NCBI RefSeq assembly: GCF_016907955.1 | Contig: NZ_JAFBCX010000006.1 | Coordinates: 558,001-622,000 of the forward strand | Length of the DNA stretch: 64,000 nucleotides | Direction of reading: 5' to 3' | DNA from: Lentzea nigeriaca | Lineage (GTDB): Bacteria > Actinomycetota > Actinomycetes > Mycobacteriales > Pseudonocardiaceae | Shown: in pieces, positions 47,068-55,570 of the stretch | Layout: the number at the start of each line of letters is the position of its first letter | Position numbering within the stretch: the stretch's first letter is position 1 | The notes under the pieces: model-generated | The model's input: the letters and a program-made list of their open reading frames with translations, nothing else | What the model was told of the DNA's origin: nothing | Database searches by the model: none | Program-made: the position numbers and the translations under genes

Positions 47068-48143
47068 CGGATGCCCGCCTCGAGGAAGTCGTCGATCTCG
47101 CCGTCGAGCACCGCCGACGGGTTGCCCACCTCGTGGTTGTTCCGCAGGTCCTTGACCATCTGGTACGGGTGCAGCACGTAGGACCGCATCTGGTTGCCCC
47201 AGCTGGAGCCGGAGTCCTTGAGCGCGTCCAGCTTCGCCTGCTCCTCCTGCCTGCGCCGCTCGAGCAGCTTGGCCTGCAGGACGTTCATGGCCGTGGCCTT
47301 GTTCTGCAGCTGCGAGCGCTCGTTCTGGCAGGACACCACGATGCCGGTCGGGATGTGCGTGAGGCGCACCGCCGAGTCGGTCGTGTTGACGCCCTGGCCG
47401 CCGGGGCCGGACGAGCGGTAGACGTCGACGCGCAGGTCCTTCTCGTCGATCTCGACGTGGTCGGTCTGCTCGACGACGGGCACGACCTCGACGCCGGCGA
47501 ACGACGTCTGGCGGCGGCCCTGGTTGTCGAACGGCGAGATGCGCACGAGACGGTGCGTGCCCTGCTCGACGCTCAGCGTGCCATAGGCGTACGGGGCGGT
47601 GACGCGGAACGTCGCGGACTTGATGCCCGCCTCTTCCGCGTAGGACGTGTCGAACACGTCGATGCCGTAGCCGTGCCGCTCGGCCCAGCGCGAGTACATG
47701 CGCAGCAGCATCTCGGCGAAGTCCGCGGCGTCGACGCCACCGGCCTCGGCGCGGATGGTGACGAGAGCGTTGCGCTCGTCGTACTCGCCGGACAGCAGCG
47801 TGCGGACCTCGAGGCTCGCGATCTCCTCGCGCAGCTTCGCCCGGTCGTTGTCGGCGTCGGCCTGGGCGTCGGCGTCCTCGGCCTCCTCCGCGAGCTCGTA
47901 GAGCAGCGGGAGGTCGTCGAGGCGCTCGCGCAGGCCGGTGACGCGACGCAGCTCACCCTGCTTGTGGGAGAGCTGGCTGGTGACCTGCTGCGCCTTCTCC
48001 TGGTCGTCCCAGAGGTCAGGACGCGCTGCCTGCTCCTCCAAGTCCGCGACCTGGGCGCGCAGGGCATCGAGGTCCATCACCGCCTCGATGCTGGAAAGGG
48101 TGGCGGAGAGGTCCTTGATGTCTGCTTCGACGTCCGGGTTCAC
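47043..48143 (-). CDS. prfB: peptide chain release factor 2
   Basis: The 366-residue class I release factor has the GGQ peptidyl-transferase motif in [14 protein letters not shown] near residue 246. The stop-codon recognition region near 200 includes [21 protein letters not shown]. It reads UGA and UAA. The gene is continuous, without the in-frame UGA and +1 frameshift found in many bacteria, as is usual in actinobacteria. The ATG at 48143 begins [12 protein letters not shown]. Confidence 0.97.
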   Translation of the reverse strand: MNPDVEADIKDLSATLSSIEAVMDLDALRAQVADLEEQAARPDLWDDQEKAQQVTSQLSHKQGELRRVTGLRERLDDLPLLYELAEEAEDADAQADADNDRAKLREEIASLEVRTLLSGEYDERNALVTIRAEAGGVDAADFAEMLLRMYSRWAERHGYGIDVFDTSYAEEAGIKSATFRVTAPYAYGTLSVEQGTHRLVRISPFDNQGRRQTSFAGVEVVPVVEQTDHVEIDEKDLRVDVYRSSGPGGQGVNTTDSAVRLTHIPTGIVVSCQNERSQLQNKATAMNVLQAKLLERRRQEEQAKLDALKDSGSSWGNQMRSYVLHPYQMVKDLRNNHEVGNPSAVLDGEIDDFLEAGIRWRKQSQS

Positions 48144-48203
48144 GGCAAAAGATTACGCCAGCACCGGTCGTCAGTCGCGACCGGTGCTCGCTGGCGCTCT
48201 CTT

Positions 48204-48704
48204 CTACGCGGTCGGAATCGCGTCGAGCAGCTTGAGAACGGCCTTCGCGTGGGCCAGGCCGAACTCGGCCACCGCCTTGGCGTAGGGGTCCTCAGCGGTC
48301 TTCGCCGCGCTCTTCGCGCTCTCCTGCTCCTGACCGTACGTCGTGCGCGCGGTCGTGATCAGCGACTCGCGCTGCTTCGCGGTCAGCGAGCCGGCGTGCA
48401 CGAGGCGCAGGATGAGCGGGCTGCGGAGGTGGTCCGGGCCAGGCTCGGACAGCAGCCAGTTCTTGAAGGCCTTCTTGCCCGCCGCGGTGAGCACGTACTG
48501 CTGGCTGGACCGCGGTCCTTGCTTGCCGAGTCGCAGCAGGCCCTGATCGGCCAGCGCGGGCAGCTCGCGGTACACCTGGCTGCGGGTCACGCTGAAGAAC
48601 GCGCCGAAGCGGTCTCCTGCCTCCGCCACCAACTGGCCACCGGTCTTGGGTCCGTCGTGCAGCAGCCCGAGCAGGGCGGCTGCGGTCGCATTCAGGTCTG
48701 ACAC
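48204..48704 (-). CDS. PadR-family transcriptional regulator
   Basis: The 166-residue protein has a PadR winged helix near residues 1-85 (LGLLHDGPKTGGQLVAE, SVTRSQVYRELPALADQGLL) and a C-terminal dimerisation helix bundle (AKAVAEFGLAHAKAVLKLL). The GTG at 48704 starts the family homology; an open frame extends to 48743. PadR proteins usually repress their own gene and nearby stress or efflux genes; no obvious target gene is adjacent. Confidence 0.88.
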   Translation of the reverse strand: MSDLNATAAALLGLLHDGPKTGGQLVAEAGDRFGAFFSVTRSQVYRELPALADQGLLRLGKQGPRSSQQYVLTAAGKKAFKNWLLSEPGPDHLRSPLILRLVHAGSLTAKQRESLITTARTTYGQEQESAKSAAKTAEDPYAKAVAEFGLAHAKAVLKLLDAIPTA

Positions 48705-49093
48705 AACGACAACGTTCCCACGTCTGGGGGAAGCTGTCCACAATGGTCAGCCGTTCTGTCCACAGTGGCTGATCACCGGGCTAGCCTGTTGGGCCATGCG
48801 GAGCAACGAAAAGTCTCGCTGAGTAAGCGGCAGTTTTCGCACCTCACGCGTTTGGCCGCTTGACCGTCCGTGTCCATCCCGGATGGAAAAGTCCTTTGGC
48901 AGAAACGAAAGTCACCCGATCTCACTCGATCGGCGGTACGACTCTCACCGGCCGGAGCCACCCGACCGGGCGGAGGTGGGGGCTTCATAGCCTGACCCGG
49001 TGACGTCCGCGCACAGCCCTTTCCCGCGCCCGCACAACCAGGAAAATGATCACCGTCAGGCAGGGCTGAGCGAGACCACGGAGGTCGGGGACG
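48705..49093. other. intergenic region upstream of padR-like and small Cys-rich genes
   Basis: No gene is visible. Two near-direct repeats CTGTCCACAATGG and CTGTCCACAGTGG at about 48734-48766 lie close to the PadR start. They are one base off the actinobacterial DnaA box but may equally be an operator. The rest must hold the divergent promoters of the two flanking genes. Confidence 0.5.
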
Positions 49094-49294
49094 ATGAACA
49101 TCAAGTGGCTGGACCACAAGAAGGTGGCGGCGCACACGGTGGCGTGGATGACCGGAGGCATCCCGGAGCAGGCCGGCAAGGACGAGTGCATGGTGTGCGG
49201 CAAGCAGATCCGCAAGACCCGCAGGGTCCACGGCGAGGGCCGGATCTGCTCCAGCATGCTGTGCGCCCAGTACTGGGCGGAGAACATGACCTGA
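49094..49294 (+). CDS. small Cys-rich (zinc-ribbon-like) protein
   Basis: The 66-residue protein has two Cys pairs, CMVCGKQI near residue 32 and CSSMLC near 52, spaced as in a small zinc-binding knuckle, with basic residues between. A strong GGAGGT site precedes the ATG at 49094. It ends just before a bidirectional terminator. I cannot name a family; it may bind nucleic acid or metal. Confidence 0.72.
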   Translation: MNIKWLDHKKVAAHTVAWMTGGIPEQAGKDECMVCGKQIRKTRRVHGEGRICSSMLCAQYWAENMT

Positions 49295-49333
49295 AACACA
49301 CCGGCGGCGCTGTTCGCGCTGATCGGGAATAAG

Positions 49334-49367
49334 CAGAAGGCCGGAGCCTGATGGCTCCGGCCTTCTG
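49334..49367. terminator. bidirectional terminator hairpin
   Basis: A perfect 14-bp stem (49335-49348 with 49353-49366) with a 4-base loop lies between the small Cys-rich gene (plus) and the first initiator tRNA (minus). It can serve both. Confidence 0.85.
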
Positions 49368-49372
49368 TCTAG

Positions 49373-49446
49373 TAGCGGGGACAGGATTTGAACCTGCGAC
49401 CTCTGGGTTATGAGCCCAGCGAGCTACCGAGCTGCTCCACCCCGCG
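49373..49446 (-). tRNA. initiator tRNA-fMet (CAT), copy 1
   Basis: This 74-nt cloverleaf has the CAT anticodon in CTGGGCTCATAACCCAG, with the three consecutive G-C pairs of initiator tRNAs, and a mismatched first acceptor pair (C1 with T72). It is nearly identical to the copy at 49743-49816. CCA is not encoded. Confidence 0.95.
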
Positions 49447-49639
49447 CCGCTTCTAGCTTGTCTTACTGTTGTAAGTAGAACTATACACCCTCTACGAACC
49501 CCTTTTTCACCACCCCCCTCGAACGCCGTACCCGCAGGTCAGCGCCCTCACGAACCGGCGTCGTCACAGGTCAACGCCATGGCAGCGGCCAGGCCGCCGG
49601 ATGGATGCCGCCGAAGCCGAAGGCGAGGCGGCTGGGGGT

Positions 49640-49684
49640 CTGGGGGCTCGCCCCCAGGGCGGGGTTTGGGGGCTCCGCCCCCAA
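49640..49684. repeat. paired G/C-rich hairpins between the two tRNA-fMet genes
   Basis: Two perfect stems CTGGGGG/CCCCCAG (49640-49657) and TTGGGGGC/GCCCCCAA (49666-49684) resemble the pair after the tmRNA at 41961-42005. They lie downstream of the copy-2 tRNA terminator. Confidence 0.65.
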
Positions 49685-49694
49685 TGTGAAATGC

Positions 49695-49735
49695 GAAAAA
49701 GTCCCGTCCGCGCTCTTTGCGGACGGGACTTTCCC
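49695..49735 (-). terminator. terminator of the second tRNA-fMet gene
   Basis: A perfect 14-bp stem (49698-49711 with 49719-49732) is followed on the minus strand by TTTTTCGCATTT, a standard intrinsic terminator beginning 10 bp after the tRNA 3' end. Confidence 0.88.
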
Positions 49736-49742
49736 AACTTTG

Positions 49743-49816
49743 TAGCGGGGACAGGATTTGAACCTGCGACCTCTGGGTTATGAGCCCAGCGAGCTACCGA
49801 GCTGCTCCACCCCGCG
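49743..49816 (-). tRNA. initiator tRNA-fMet (CAT), copy 2
   Basis: This copy carries the same sequence as copy 1 in all stems and loops that I can compare, including the GGG/CCC anticodon stem of initiators. It has its own terminator just downstream. The two copies lie about 370 bp apart in the same orientation. Confidence 0.95.
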
Positions 49817-49869
49817 TCGGTATGAATAGAACCTTACGCGGGGTGGAGCGCTGAATGCAAATCGGGTGG

Positions 49870-52800
49870 TCAGCCTGACGGCGTGGGCGAGGGAGCGACC
49901 GACGACTGGCCCGTCGACGGCGCGCTGGGTGCCCCGGTGTTGTACTGCTTGAACCGCTTCGTCGCGTCGTCCAGGCGCGCGTACGCCTGGCCGAGGTCGG
50001 AGAAGTTGCCGCTCTGCTGGGCCTTCTTGATGTCGGCCAGCGCCGCGTCGATGTCGTTGATCGCCTTCTGCAGGTCGGGGCTCAGCGCCCCGTTGGTCGG
50101 CGGCGTCGTCGACGGCTGCGTCGAGGGCTGGCCGTTGCCGTTGTTGTTGCTCGGCGGAGGCACGACCGCGCCAGCACCGCTCAGCACCTGGTCCAGCGCC
50201 TCGTTCAACGTGGACGCGTACCCGACCCGGTCGCCGTACCAGACGAGGACCTTCGAGAGCTGCGGGTACGACGTGTTGTTCGACGCCCGCTCGATGTACA
50301 CGGGTTCGACGTAGAGCAGCGCACCGCCCACGGGAAGTGTGAGCAGGTTGCCGTACACGACCGTCGTCTTCTGCTGTGCCAGCAGGTTGAGCTCACGGCT
50401 CACGTTGTCGGAGGTGAGGAACTGGGTCTGGATCTGCTGCGGGCCTTTGGCGTCCTGCGTCAGCTGCAGCACGCTGATCTTCCCGTAGTTGTCCGGATCG
50501 GATCCCACCGAGACGTAGGCCGCCATGAACTCCCGGTTCTCGCGGACCAGCGGGCTGGTCAGCTGGAAGCGGACCTTGCTCGCGTCGGTCGGGTCACCGG
50601 CGAGCACGTAGAACGGCGGCTGGGCGTCCCTGCGCTTGCTCGCCGCGTCGCGCTGGGCGTCCGCCGTCGTCACGTTGTCGATCGTCGGGTCCTGCGCCGC
50701 CGCCCAGTAGGCGACACCGGAGTAGAAGTCCGACGGCGACGAGACGTGGTACTTCGCCAGGATCTGCCGCTGCACCTTGAACAGGTCCTCGGGGTAGCGG
50801 AAGTGCTGGCGCAGCTCGTCGGAGATCTCGCTGCCCGGCTTGACCGTGCCCGGGAAGACGCCCATCCACGCCTTGAGCACCGGGTCCTTGTCGTCGATCG
50901 CGTACAGGCTCACGGTGCCGTCGTAGGCGTCCACAGTGGCCTTGACCGAGTTGCGGATGTAGTTGATGGGCTTGTTGACCTGCGAGACCACCACGCCGTC
51001 CGCGGTGAGCGAGTCGTTCGTGGCGTCGCCCAGCGGCGTGCGCTGCGCGTACGGGTAGTTCTCGAGCGTGGTGTAGCCGTCGACGATCCACGTGATGCGG
51101 CCGTTGACCACGGCCGGGTACGGGTCGCTGTCCACCGTGAGCCACGGTGCGACGGCCTGCACGCGGTCGCGCGGCGTGCGCTTGAACAGGATCTTCGACT
51201 CGTCCGCGATCGACTGGTTGAAGAGGATGTTCCGTTCGCCGTAGTAGGCCGCGAACGCGAGCTTGTTGAACAGGCTGCCGATCGGCACACCGCCGGAACC
51301 GGTGTAGGTGTAGGACTTCGCGTCGGTGTCGTACTCCGCCGCCGAACCCTGCGGCCGCCCACCGACGATCGAGTAGTCGTTGGTGCCGAACAGCTCGCCG
51401 TAGTACGTGCGCGGCTGGTTGACCTTGATGCCGTTCTCGGCGTTGCGGATCGTGCCGTCCGGCGCGACCTCACCGGTCTTGAACTCGGGGTAACCGCCGT
51501 TGGTCTGGTCGGCCACCGCGTTGACCTTGTTGGCCTCGGCGTAGACGAAACCGTTGCCGTGCGTGTAGATGAGGTGCTGGTTGATCCAGTCGCGCTGGCC
51601 CTGCGGCAGGCTGTCGAGCTTCAGCTCACGCGCCGCCACGATGTAGTCGCGCAGCTTGCCGTCCACTGTGTACCGGTCGACGTCGAGCTTGTTCGGGAAC
51701 CCGTAGAACGGCCGCAGCTGGGTGAACTGCGTGAAGGTCCGCGAGAGCACGGCCGGGTCGAGCAGGCGGATGTTGCCCAGCGTCGCCGTGTCGTTGTTCT
51801 TGATCTGGTCGTTGCTGACGGTCTGCTTGCCCTCGTAGGGCTTCGTCTCGACCTTGTCTTCCGTCAGCCCGAACGACTGCCGCGTCGCCGCGATGTTCCG
51901 CTTGATCGACTCGGCTTCCTTCTGGATGGCGTTCGGCTTCACCGAGAACTGCTCAAGCACGGCGGGCCACGCGGCACCGACGAGCACGCTCGACAGCACC
52001 AGCAGCACGGTCGCGATCGCGGGCAGCTGCACGTTGCGCATGAACGCGCCCGCGAAGAAGGCGACGGCGCAGAACACGGCGATGCACAGCAGGATCAGCT
52101 TGGCCGGCAGCACCGCGTTGAGGTCGGTGTAGCTCGCGCCGACGAACTTCTCGTTCTCGTGCAGCAACAACTCGTACCGGTCGAAGAAGTACGCGACGGC
52201 CTTCAGCAGCACGAACGTGCCGGCGACGAGCGCGAGGTGCAACCGCGCGGGCCCGGAGAGCTGACCGCCGCGACCGGCCAGCCGGATCCCGCCGAAGAGG
52301 TAGTGGGCGATCACCGCGCCGATGAACGACACCGCGGTCGTGATGAACAGCCACGACAGCAGCCACTCGTAGAACGGCAGCTGGAACGCGTAGAAGCCGA
52401 TGTCGTGCCCGAACTGCGGATCCGTCACCCCGAACGGCTGACCGTTCAGGAACAGCTGGATCTGCTGCCAGTCCGCCTGCGCCGACGCGCCCGCGATCAA
52501 CCCGACGAACACGGGGATGCCGATCGCGAACAACCGCATCCGCCGCATCACGACCGTGCGGTAGCGGGCCACCGGGTCGTCCGGCCCCGACACCGGCACG
52601 AACACCGGCCGCGACCGGTACGCGAGCCACAGGTTCAGCGCGACGATGCCGCCGACCACGACCCCTGCGGCCACGAACAGCCCCAGCCTGGTGAGCAGCA
52701 CTGTGCTGTAGACGTTGCGGAAATTCACCTCGCCGAACCACAGCCAGTTCACGTAGGTGTCGAGCAGCCGCGATCCCATAATGAGACCGAACAGGAGCAC

Positions 52801-52872
52801 AACACCGACGATGAGCAGGATTCGGCTGCGTCGGGACAGTTTCGGCAGTCCGACTGGAGGCCGTGTGGCCAC
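49870..52872 (-). CDS. UPF0182 family large membrane protein
   Basis: The 1000-residue protein has seven N-terminal membrane helices (within about residues 18-320) and a large extracytoplasmic domain of about 550 residues with conserved patterns such as YTHGNGFVYAEANKVN and YYGERNILFN. A low-complexity Pro/Ser/Thr/Asn tail with a helical segment ends the chain. The GTG at 52872 (VATRPPVGLPKLSRRSR) is preceded by AGGAG and matches family starts; an upstream ATG at 52902 is unlikely. Its role is unknown, though it is conserved in actinobacteria (Rv3193c-like). Confidence 0.92.
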   Translation of the reverse strand: MATRPPVGLPKLSRRSRILLIVGVVLLFGLIMGSRLLDTYVNWLWFGEVNFRNVYSTVLLTRLGLFVAAGVVVGGIVALNLWLAYRSRPVFVPVSGPDDPVARYRTVVMRRMRLFAIGIPVFVGLIAGASAQADWQQIQLFLNGQPFGVTDPQFGHDIGFYAFQLPFYEWLLSWLFITTAVSFIGAVIAHYLFGGIRLAGRGGQLSGPARLHLALVAGTFVLLKAVAYFFDRYELLLHENEKFVGASYTDLNAVLPAKLILLCIAVFCAVAFFAGAFMRNVQLPAIATVLLVLSSVLVGAAWPAVLEQFSVKPNAIQKEAESIKRNIAATRQSFGLTEDKVETKPYEGKQTVSNDQIKNNDTATLGNIRLLDPAVLSRTFTQFTQLRPFYGFPNKLDVDRYTVDGKLRDYIVAARELKLDSLPQGQRDWINQHLIYTHGNGFVYAEANKVNAVADQTNGGYPEFKTGEVAPDGTIRNAENGIKVNQPRTYYGELFGTNDYSIVGGRPQGSAAEYDTDAKSYTYTGSGGVPIGSLFNKLAFAAYYGERNILFNQSIADESKILFKRTPRDRVQAVAPWLTVDSDPYPAVVNGRITWIVDGYTTLENYPYAQRTPLGDATNDSLTADGVVVSQVNKPINYIRNSVKATVDAYDGTVSLYAIDDKDPVLKAWMGVFPGTVKPGSEISDELRQHFRYPEDLFKVQRQILAKYHVSSPSDFYSGVAYWAAAQDPTIDNVTTADAQRDAASKRRDAQPPFYVLAGDPTDASKVRFQLTSPLVRENREFMAAYVSVGSDPDNYGKISVLQLTQDAKGPQQIQTQFLTSDNVSRELNLLAQQKTTVVYGNLLTLPVGGALLYVEPVYIERASNNTSYPQLSKVLVWYGDRVGYASTLNEALDQVLSGAGAVVPPPSNNNGNGQPSTQPSTTPPTNGALSPDLQKAINDIDAALADIKKAQQSGNFSDLGQAYARLDDATKRFKQYNTGAPSAPSTGQSSVAPSPTPSG

Positions 52873-52966
52873 GAGGCACGCTCCTGGATCGCGGAATTTC
52901 AATACGTACGTTTAGTCCAACTCTACGGACGACGCCCTGGGTTCCCGTGAAGTCGGCGGTCTTACG

Positions 52967-53506
52967 ATGACATGCGTGTCAGCGAGTGAAACGCCAGCGG
53001 TCATCCTCCCGACGGTCGCCCGCGAGGTAGAGGAGTTCGTAGCGGCAGGTGGCTGGGAGCAGCCCCCGCAGCTCTTCGCCCTCGTCGCGACCTCCGACCT
53101 GATCGCCCAGCAACCGGAGCTGCGCGACCAGCTCGACCCGGAGTCGTCCCCGCTGACCCCGATCGCCCAGGACGCGCTGGAAGGCGACCTGGGTGACGCG
53201 CTGGCGGGCATCGAGTGGCCCCCGGCCGTGACGGGCTGCGCGCTGGCCCAGGAGATCGTCGTGCTGCCCCCGGAGGCGGAAACCGAGCTCCACCACGGCG
53301 AACTGGACGACGAGGCGGCCCGCAGGTTCGCCGCCGAACACCCGGCCCGCCGCGAGGCGCGCCTCGTGGCGGCGGTGCTGCGCGACGGCTCGGTCTCCTG
53401 CGTGCTGCGGCTGCGCGGAACGGTCGACGTGCCGGAGGAGGTCGTCGAGCACCCCGAGCTGGCGCCCAACCTCACCGACGCCCTGCTCGCCACGCTGCGA
53501 CCCTAG
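52967..53506 (+). CDS. PPA1309 family protein
   Basis: The 179-residue soluble protein of the conserved actinobacterial PPA1309 family has characteristic REVEEFVAAGGWEQPPQLFALV and WPPAVTGCALAQEIVVLPP segments. It is divergent from the UPF0182 gene, as in relatives. The ATG at 52967 is used; GTG 52976 is also possible and no strong ribosome site precedes either, suggesting a leaderless or near-leaderless mRNA. Function unknown. Confidence 0.85.
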   Translation: MTCVSASETPAVILPTVAREVEEFVAAGGWEQPPQLFALVATSDLIAQQPELRDQLDPESSPLTPIAQDALEGDLGDALAGIEWPPAVTGCALAQEIVVLPPEAETELHHGELDDEAARRFAAEHPARREARLVAAVLRDGSVSCVLRLRGTVDVPEEVVEHPELAPNLTDALLATLRP

Positions 53507-54446
53507 TCGTCACACCCCCAGGCTGGCACAGCCCCGGCACGTGCTCGCGCCTGGGTTGTGATCTCGCGTGTTCGCGGGCAGCGGACAGCCGCCGTCCAGG
53601 GGTGCGCCGGCCCGCGACTTGGACAGGCCGGCGAGCTCAGTCGATCTTGTCGGACCCATTGAGTACGTTGAGATCCAGAGGTTCCCAGCTCGGGGCAGGC
53701 CCCGGCAAAGTCGCCCTGCTGGGCTTGGCGTCTGCAAGTACCACCAACTCCTGATCGAATCGCCGCCAGCTACACCCAACTGGTTCGTCCTCTGGCGGAC
53801 CTTCGGTGCGCCGGTGCGGCCGATGCACCGCGAGTTGGCGGTGGAAAAGTGCTGGTTGATCTTGAGTTGGTGGTACTTGCAGACGCCGTGGGCGAAGCCG
53901 GGAGCGGCTGCCGGAAGCAGGGCCGGAGCCGGTTCGCCAACCTGATGGTCGCGCTCTCACGGACGTGAACAGGCAAGTTGGCTGTAGTTGAGGTGTTCTG
54001 ACAACGATGTCATCGGCACTTTTCTACAACCAACCTGGTGCGGCCAGCACATAAGAGCGTTTCCACGGCTTCCTCGAATTGGCGGCCTCGTCGCACGGTC
54101 AGGATTCGCCAACGGAGTCGTTGCAGACGCCATCAGTCAGCCGGACACGGCTTTGCCGACACCCTGCCAGACCGGGGGTACGCCTGCGAAAGCACGCGCT
54201 CGCGCCTGCGGCGGACCAACAGGCCGTCAGCCAGCCTCGTGCCGACGACAGGCCCACACCCGTTGACGACCATCGCCTGAAGATGCCGAGCAGCATGCCG
54301 TGACGGTCGGCGAGCACGCCCAGAGCGCTGCCGCACGAGGCTCCCAGACCGCGGCCGGAACTTCGGCCGCCGGTGCGAGCGCTACCTGCGCCAGTTCGCC
54401 TACCTGGACGGATGGCCGTCGGCAGTGGCCGGCACCGGCTGACCGG
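53507..54446. other. 0.94-kb gene-free region
   Basis: No frame has recognisable protein character. It contains a 24-bp perfect inverted repeat (53727-53750 and 53864-53887) and otherwise unstructured GC-rich sequence. It could hold remnants of a lost element, but no transposase or recombinase motif is visible. Confidence 0.55.
53727..53887. repeat. 24-bp perfect inverted repeat with 113-bp spacer
   Basis: GGCGTCTGCAAGTACCACCA plus four more bases (53727-53750) recurs as its exact reverse complement at 53864-53887, and some flanking bases also match. The spacing and length resemble a small MITE-like or REP-like element. No coding sequence lies between the arms. Confidence 0.75.
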
Positions 54447-55526
54447 TCAGCAGCTCGGCGTCGACTCGCCCTTGTTCAGCGCTTCCAGCGACGACACCGC
54501 GTCCTTGAGGTTCTCGACCTTGATCAGCTTGAGCCCCTCGGGAGCCTGCTGCTTCGCGTCCGTGCAGTTGGCCGACGGCACGAGGAACGCCGTGGCGCCC
54601 GCCTCCTTCGCCGCGACCATCTTGAACGCGATGCCGCCGATCGGCTTCACCGTGCCGTCACCGGTGATCTCGCCGGTGCCCGCGATGGCCTTGCCGCCGT
54701 TGAGCTCGCCCGGCGTCAGCTTGTCGACGATCGCCAGCGCGAAGATCAGACCGGCGGACGGGCCGCCGACGTCGGACAGGCTGATCTTGATCTTGAACGG
54801 CACGTCCGCGCGGTCGACCGGCGAAATGCCGATGAAGCCGGCGGGGCGGCCGTCCTCGCGGGTGCCGAGGGTGATCTGGGTCGACTTCGAGGTGCCGTCC
54901 TTCTCGAACGCCACCTCGATGCGGTCGCCCGGCTTGGTGTTCTCCAGGGCGGAGCTCACGTCGGCCGAGCTCTGCACCTGCTTGCCGTTGACCGAGATGA
55001 TGCGGGCACCGAGCGGGATGACGTTCTCCGCGGGGCTGCCCTTGGTGACCTGGTTCGCGATCACCTTGCCCGGATAGCCGAGGTAGTGCAGTGCGGCGAC
55101 CTCCGCGGAGGTCTGGGACTCGCTGAACGCGAGCTCGTTGTTGCGCTGCACCTCCTCCTCCGACTCGCCGGGCTTGAAGAACTCCTCGCGCGGCGCGAGG
55201 GCGTAGCGACCCGACAGCCACAGGCCGAGGGCGCCGAAAAGGGACACGTCGTCGGTGAGCGAGACCGTCGTCATGCGCAGTGTTCCGCTGGTGGGGAACG
55301 TGTTCTGGCCGTCGACCGATACGACGTCGGTGTCCTTGACCTTGCCGAGCACGTCGTAGGTGGGGCCGGGGCCCAGCGCGACGTACGGGACTCTGGCGAA
55401 ACCGCCGAGCAGTCCGAGTGCCGCCACCACTAGGAAGCTGATGATCAGCGTCCACGTCCGGCGGGTCAGTCCGCGCTCCCTGGGCGGGGGCGCTGGAGCG
55501 GGTGCGGTCGTGACGGTTTCACTCAC
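54447..55526 (-). CDS. PDZ-domain Lon-like serine protease (YlbL family)
   Basis: The 359-residue protein has a membrane helix at about 28-48, a PDZ domain near 150-235 (GYPGKVIANQVTKGSPAE) and a C-terminal Lon-type protease domain with the nucleophile serine in VGGPSAGLIFALAI and the catalytic lysine in GGIAFKMVAAKEAGA. Relatives act at the cell envelope. The GTG at 55526 starts VSETVTTAPAP; the extra seven upstream residues overlap the divergent gene's promoter. It is divergent from the Zn-hydrolase-family gene, with 44 bp between starts. Confidence 0.9.
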   Translation of the reverse strand: MSETVTTAPAPAPPPRERGLTRRTWTLIISFLVVAALGLLGGFARVPYVALGPGPTYDVLGKVKDTDVVSVDGQNTFPTSGTLRMTTVSLTDDVSLFGALGLWLSGRYALAPREEFFKPGESEEEVQRNNELAFSESQTSAEVAALHYLGYPGKVIANQVTKGSPAENVIPLGARIISVNGKQVQSSADVSSALENTKPGDRIEVAFEKDGTSKSTQITLGTREDGRPAGFIGISPVDRADVPFKIKISLSDVGGPSAGLIFALAIVDKLTPGELNGGKAIAGTGEITGDGTVKPIGGIAFKMVAAKEAGATAFLVPSANCTDAKQQAPEGLKLIKVENLKDAVSSLEALNKGESTPSC

Positions 55527-55570
55527 GGCTGAACAGCGTACGACCATGTGGATCCGCGTACGGTAGAGGC

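Noticed and set aside
46549-48701. Large plus-strand frames opposite ftsE, prfB and PadR genes
   Set aside because: Antisense shadows over conserved genes with no ribosome site or motif.
48734-48766. Two DnaA-box-like CTGTCCACA elements upstream of the PadR gene, with perfect boxes at about 22662 and 59993
   Set aside because: They are isolated or only pairs and lack the cluster, the dnaA/dnaN neighbourhood and the AT-rich region of an origin.
53568-54446. Possible small genes in the 53.5-54.4 kb gap
   Set aside because: The frames have no start signals, no motif and composition similar in all frames.
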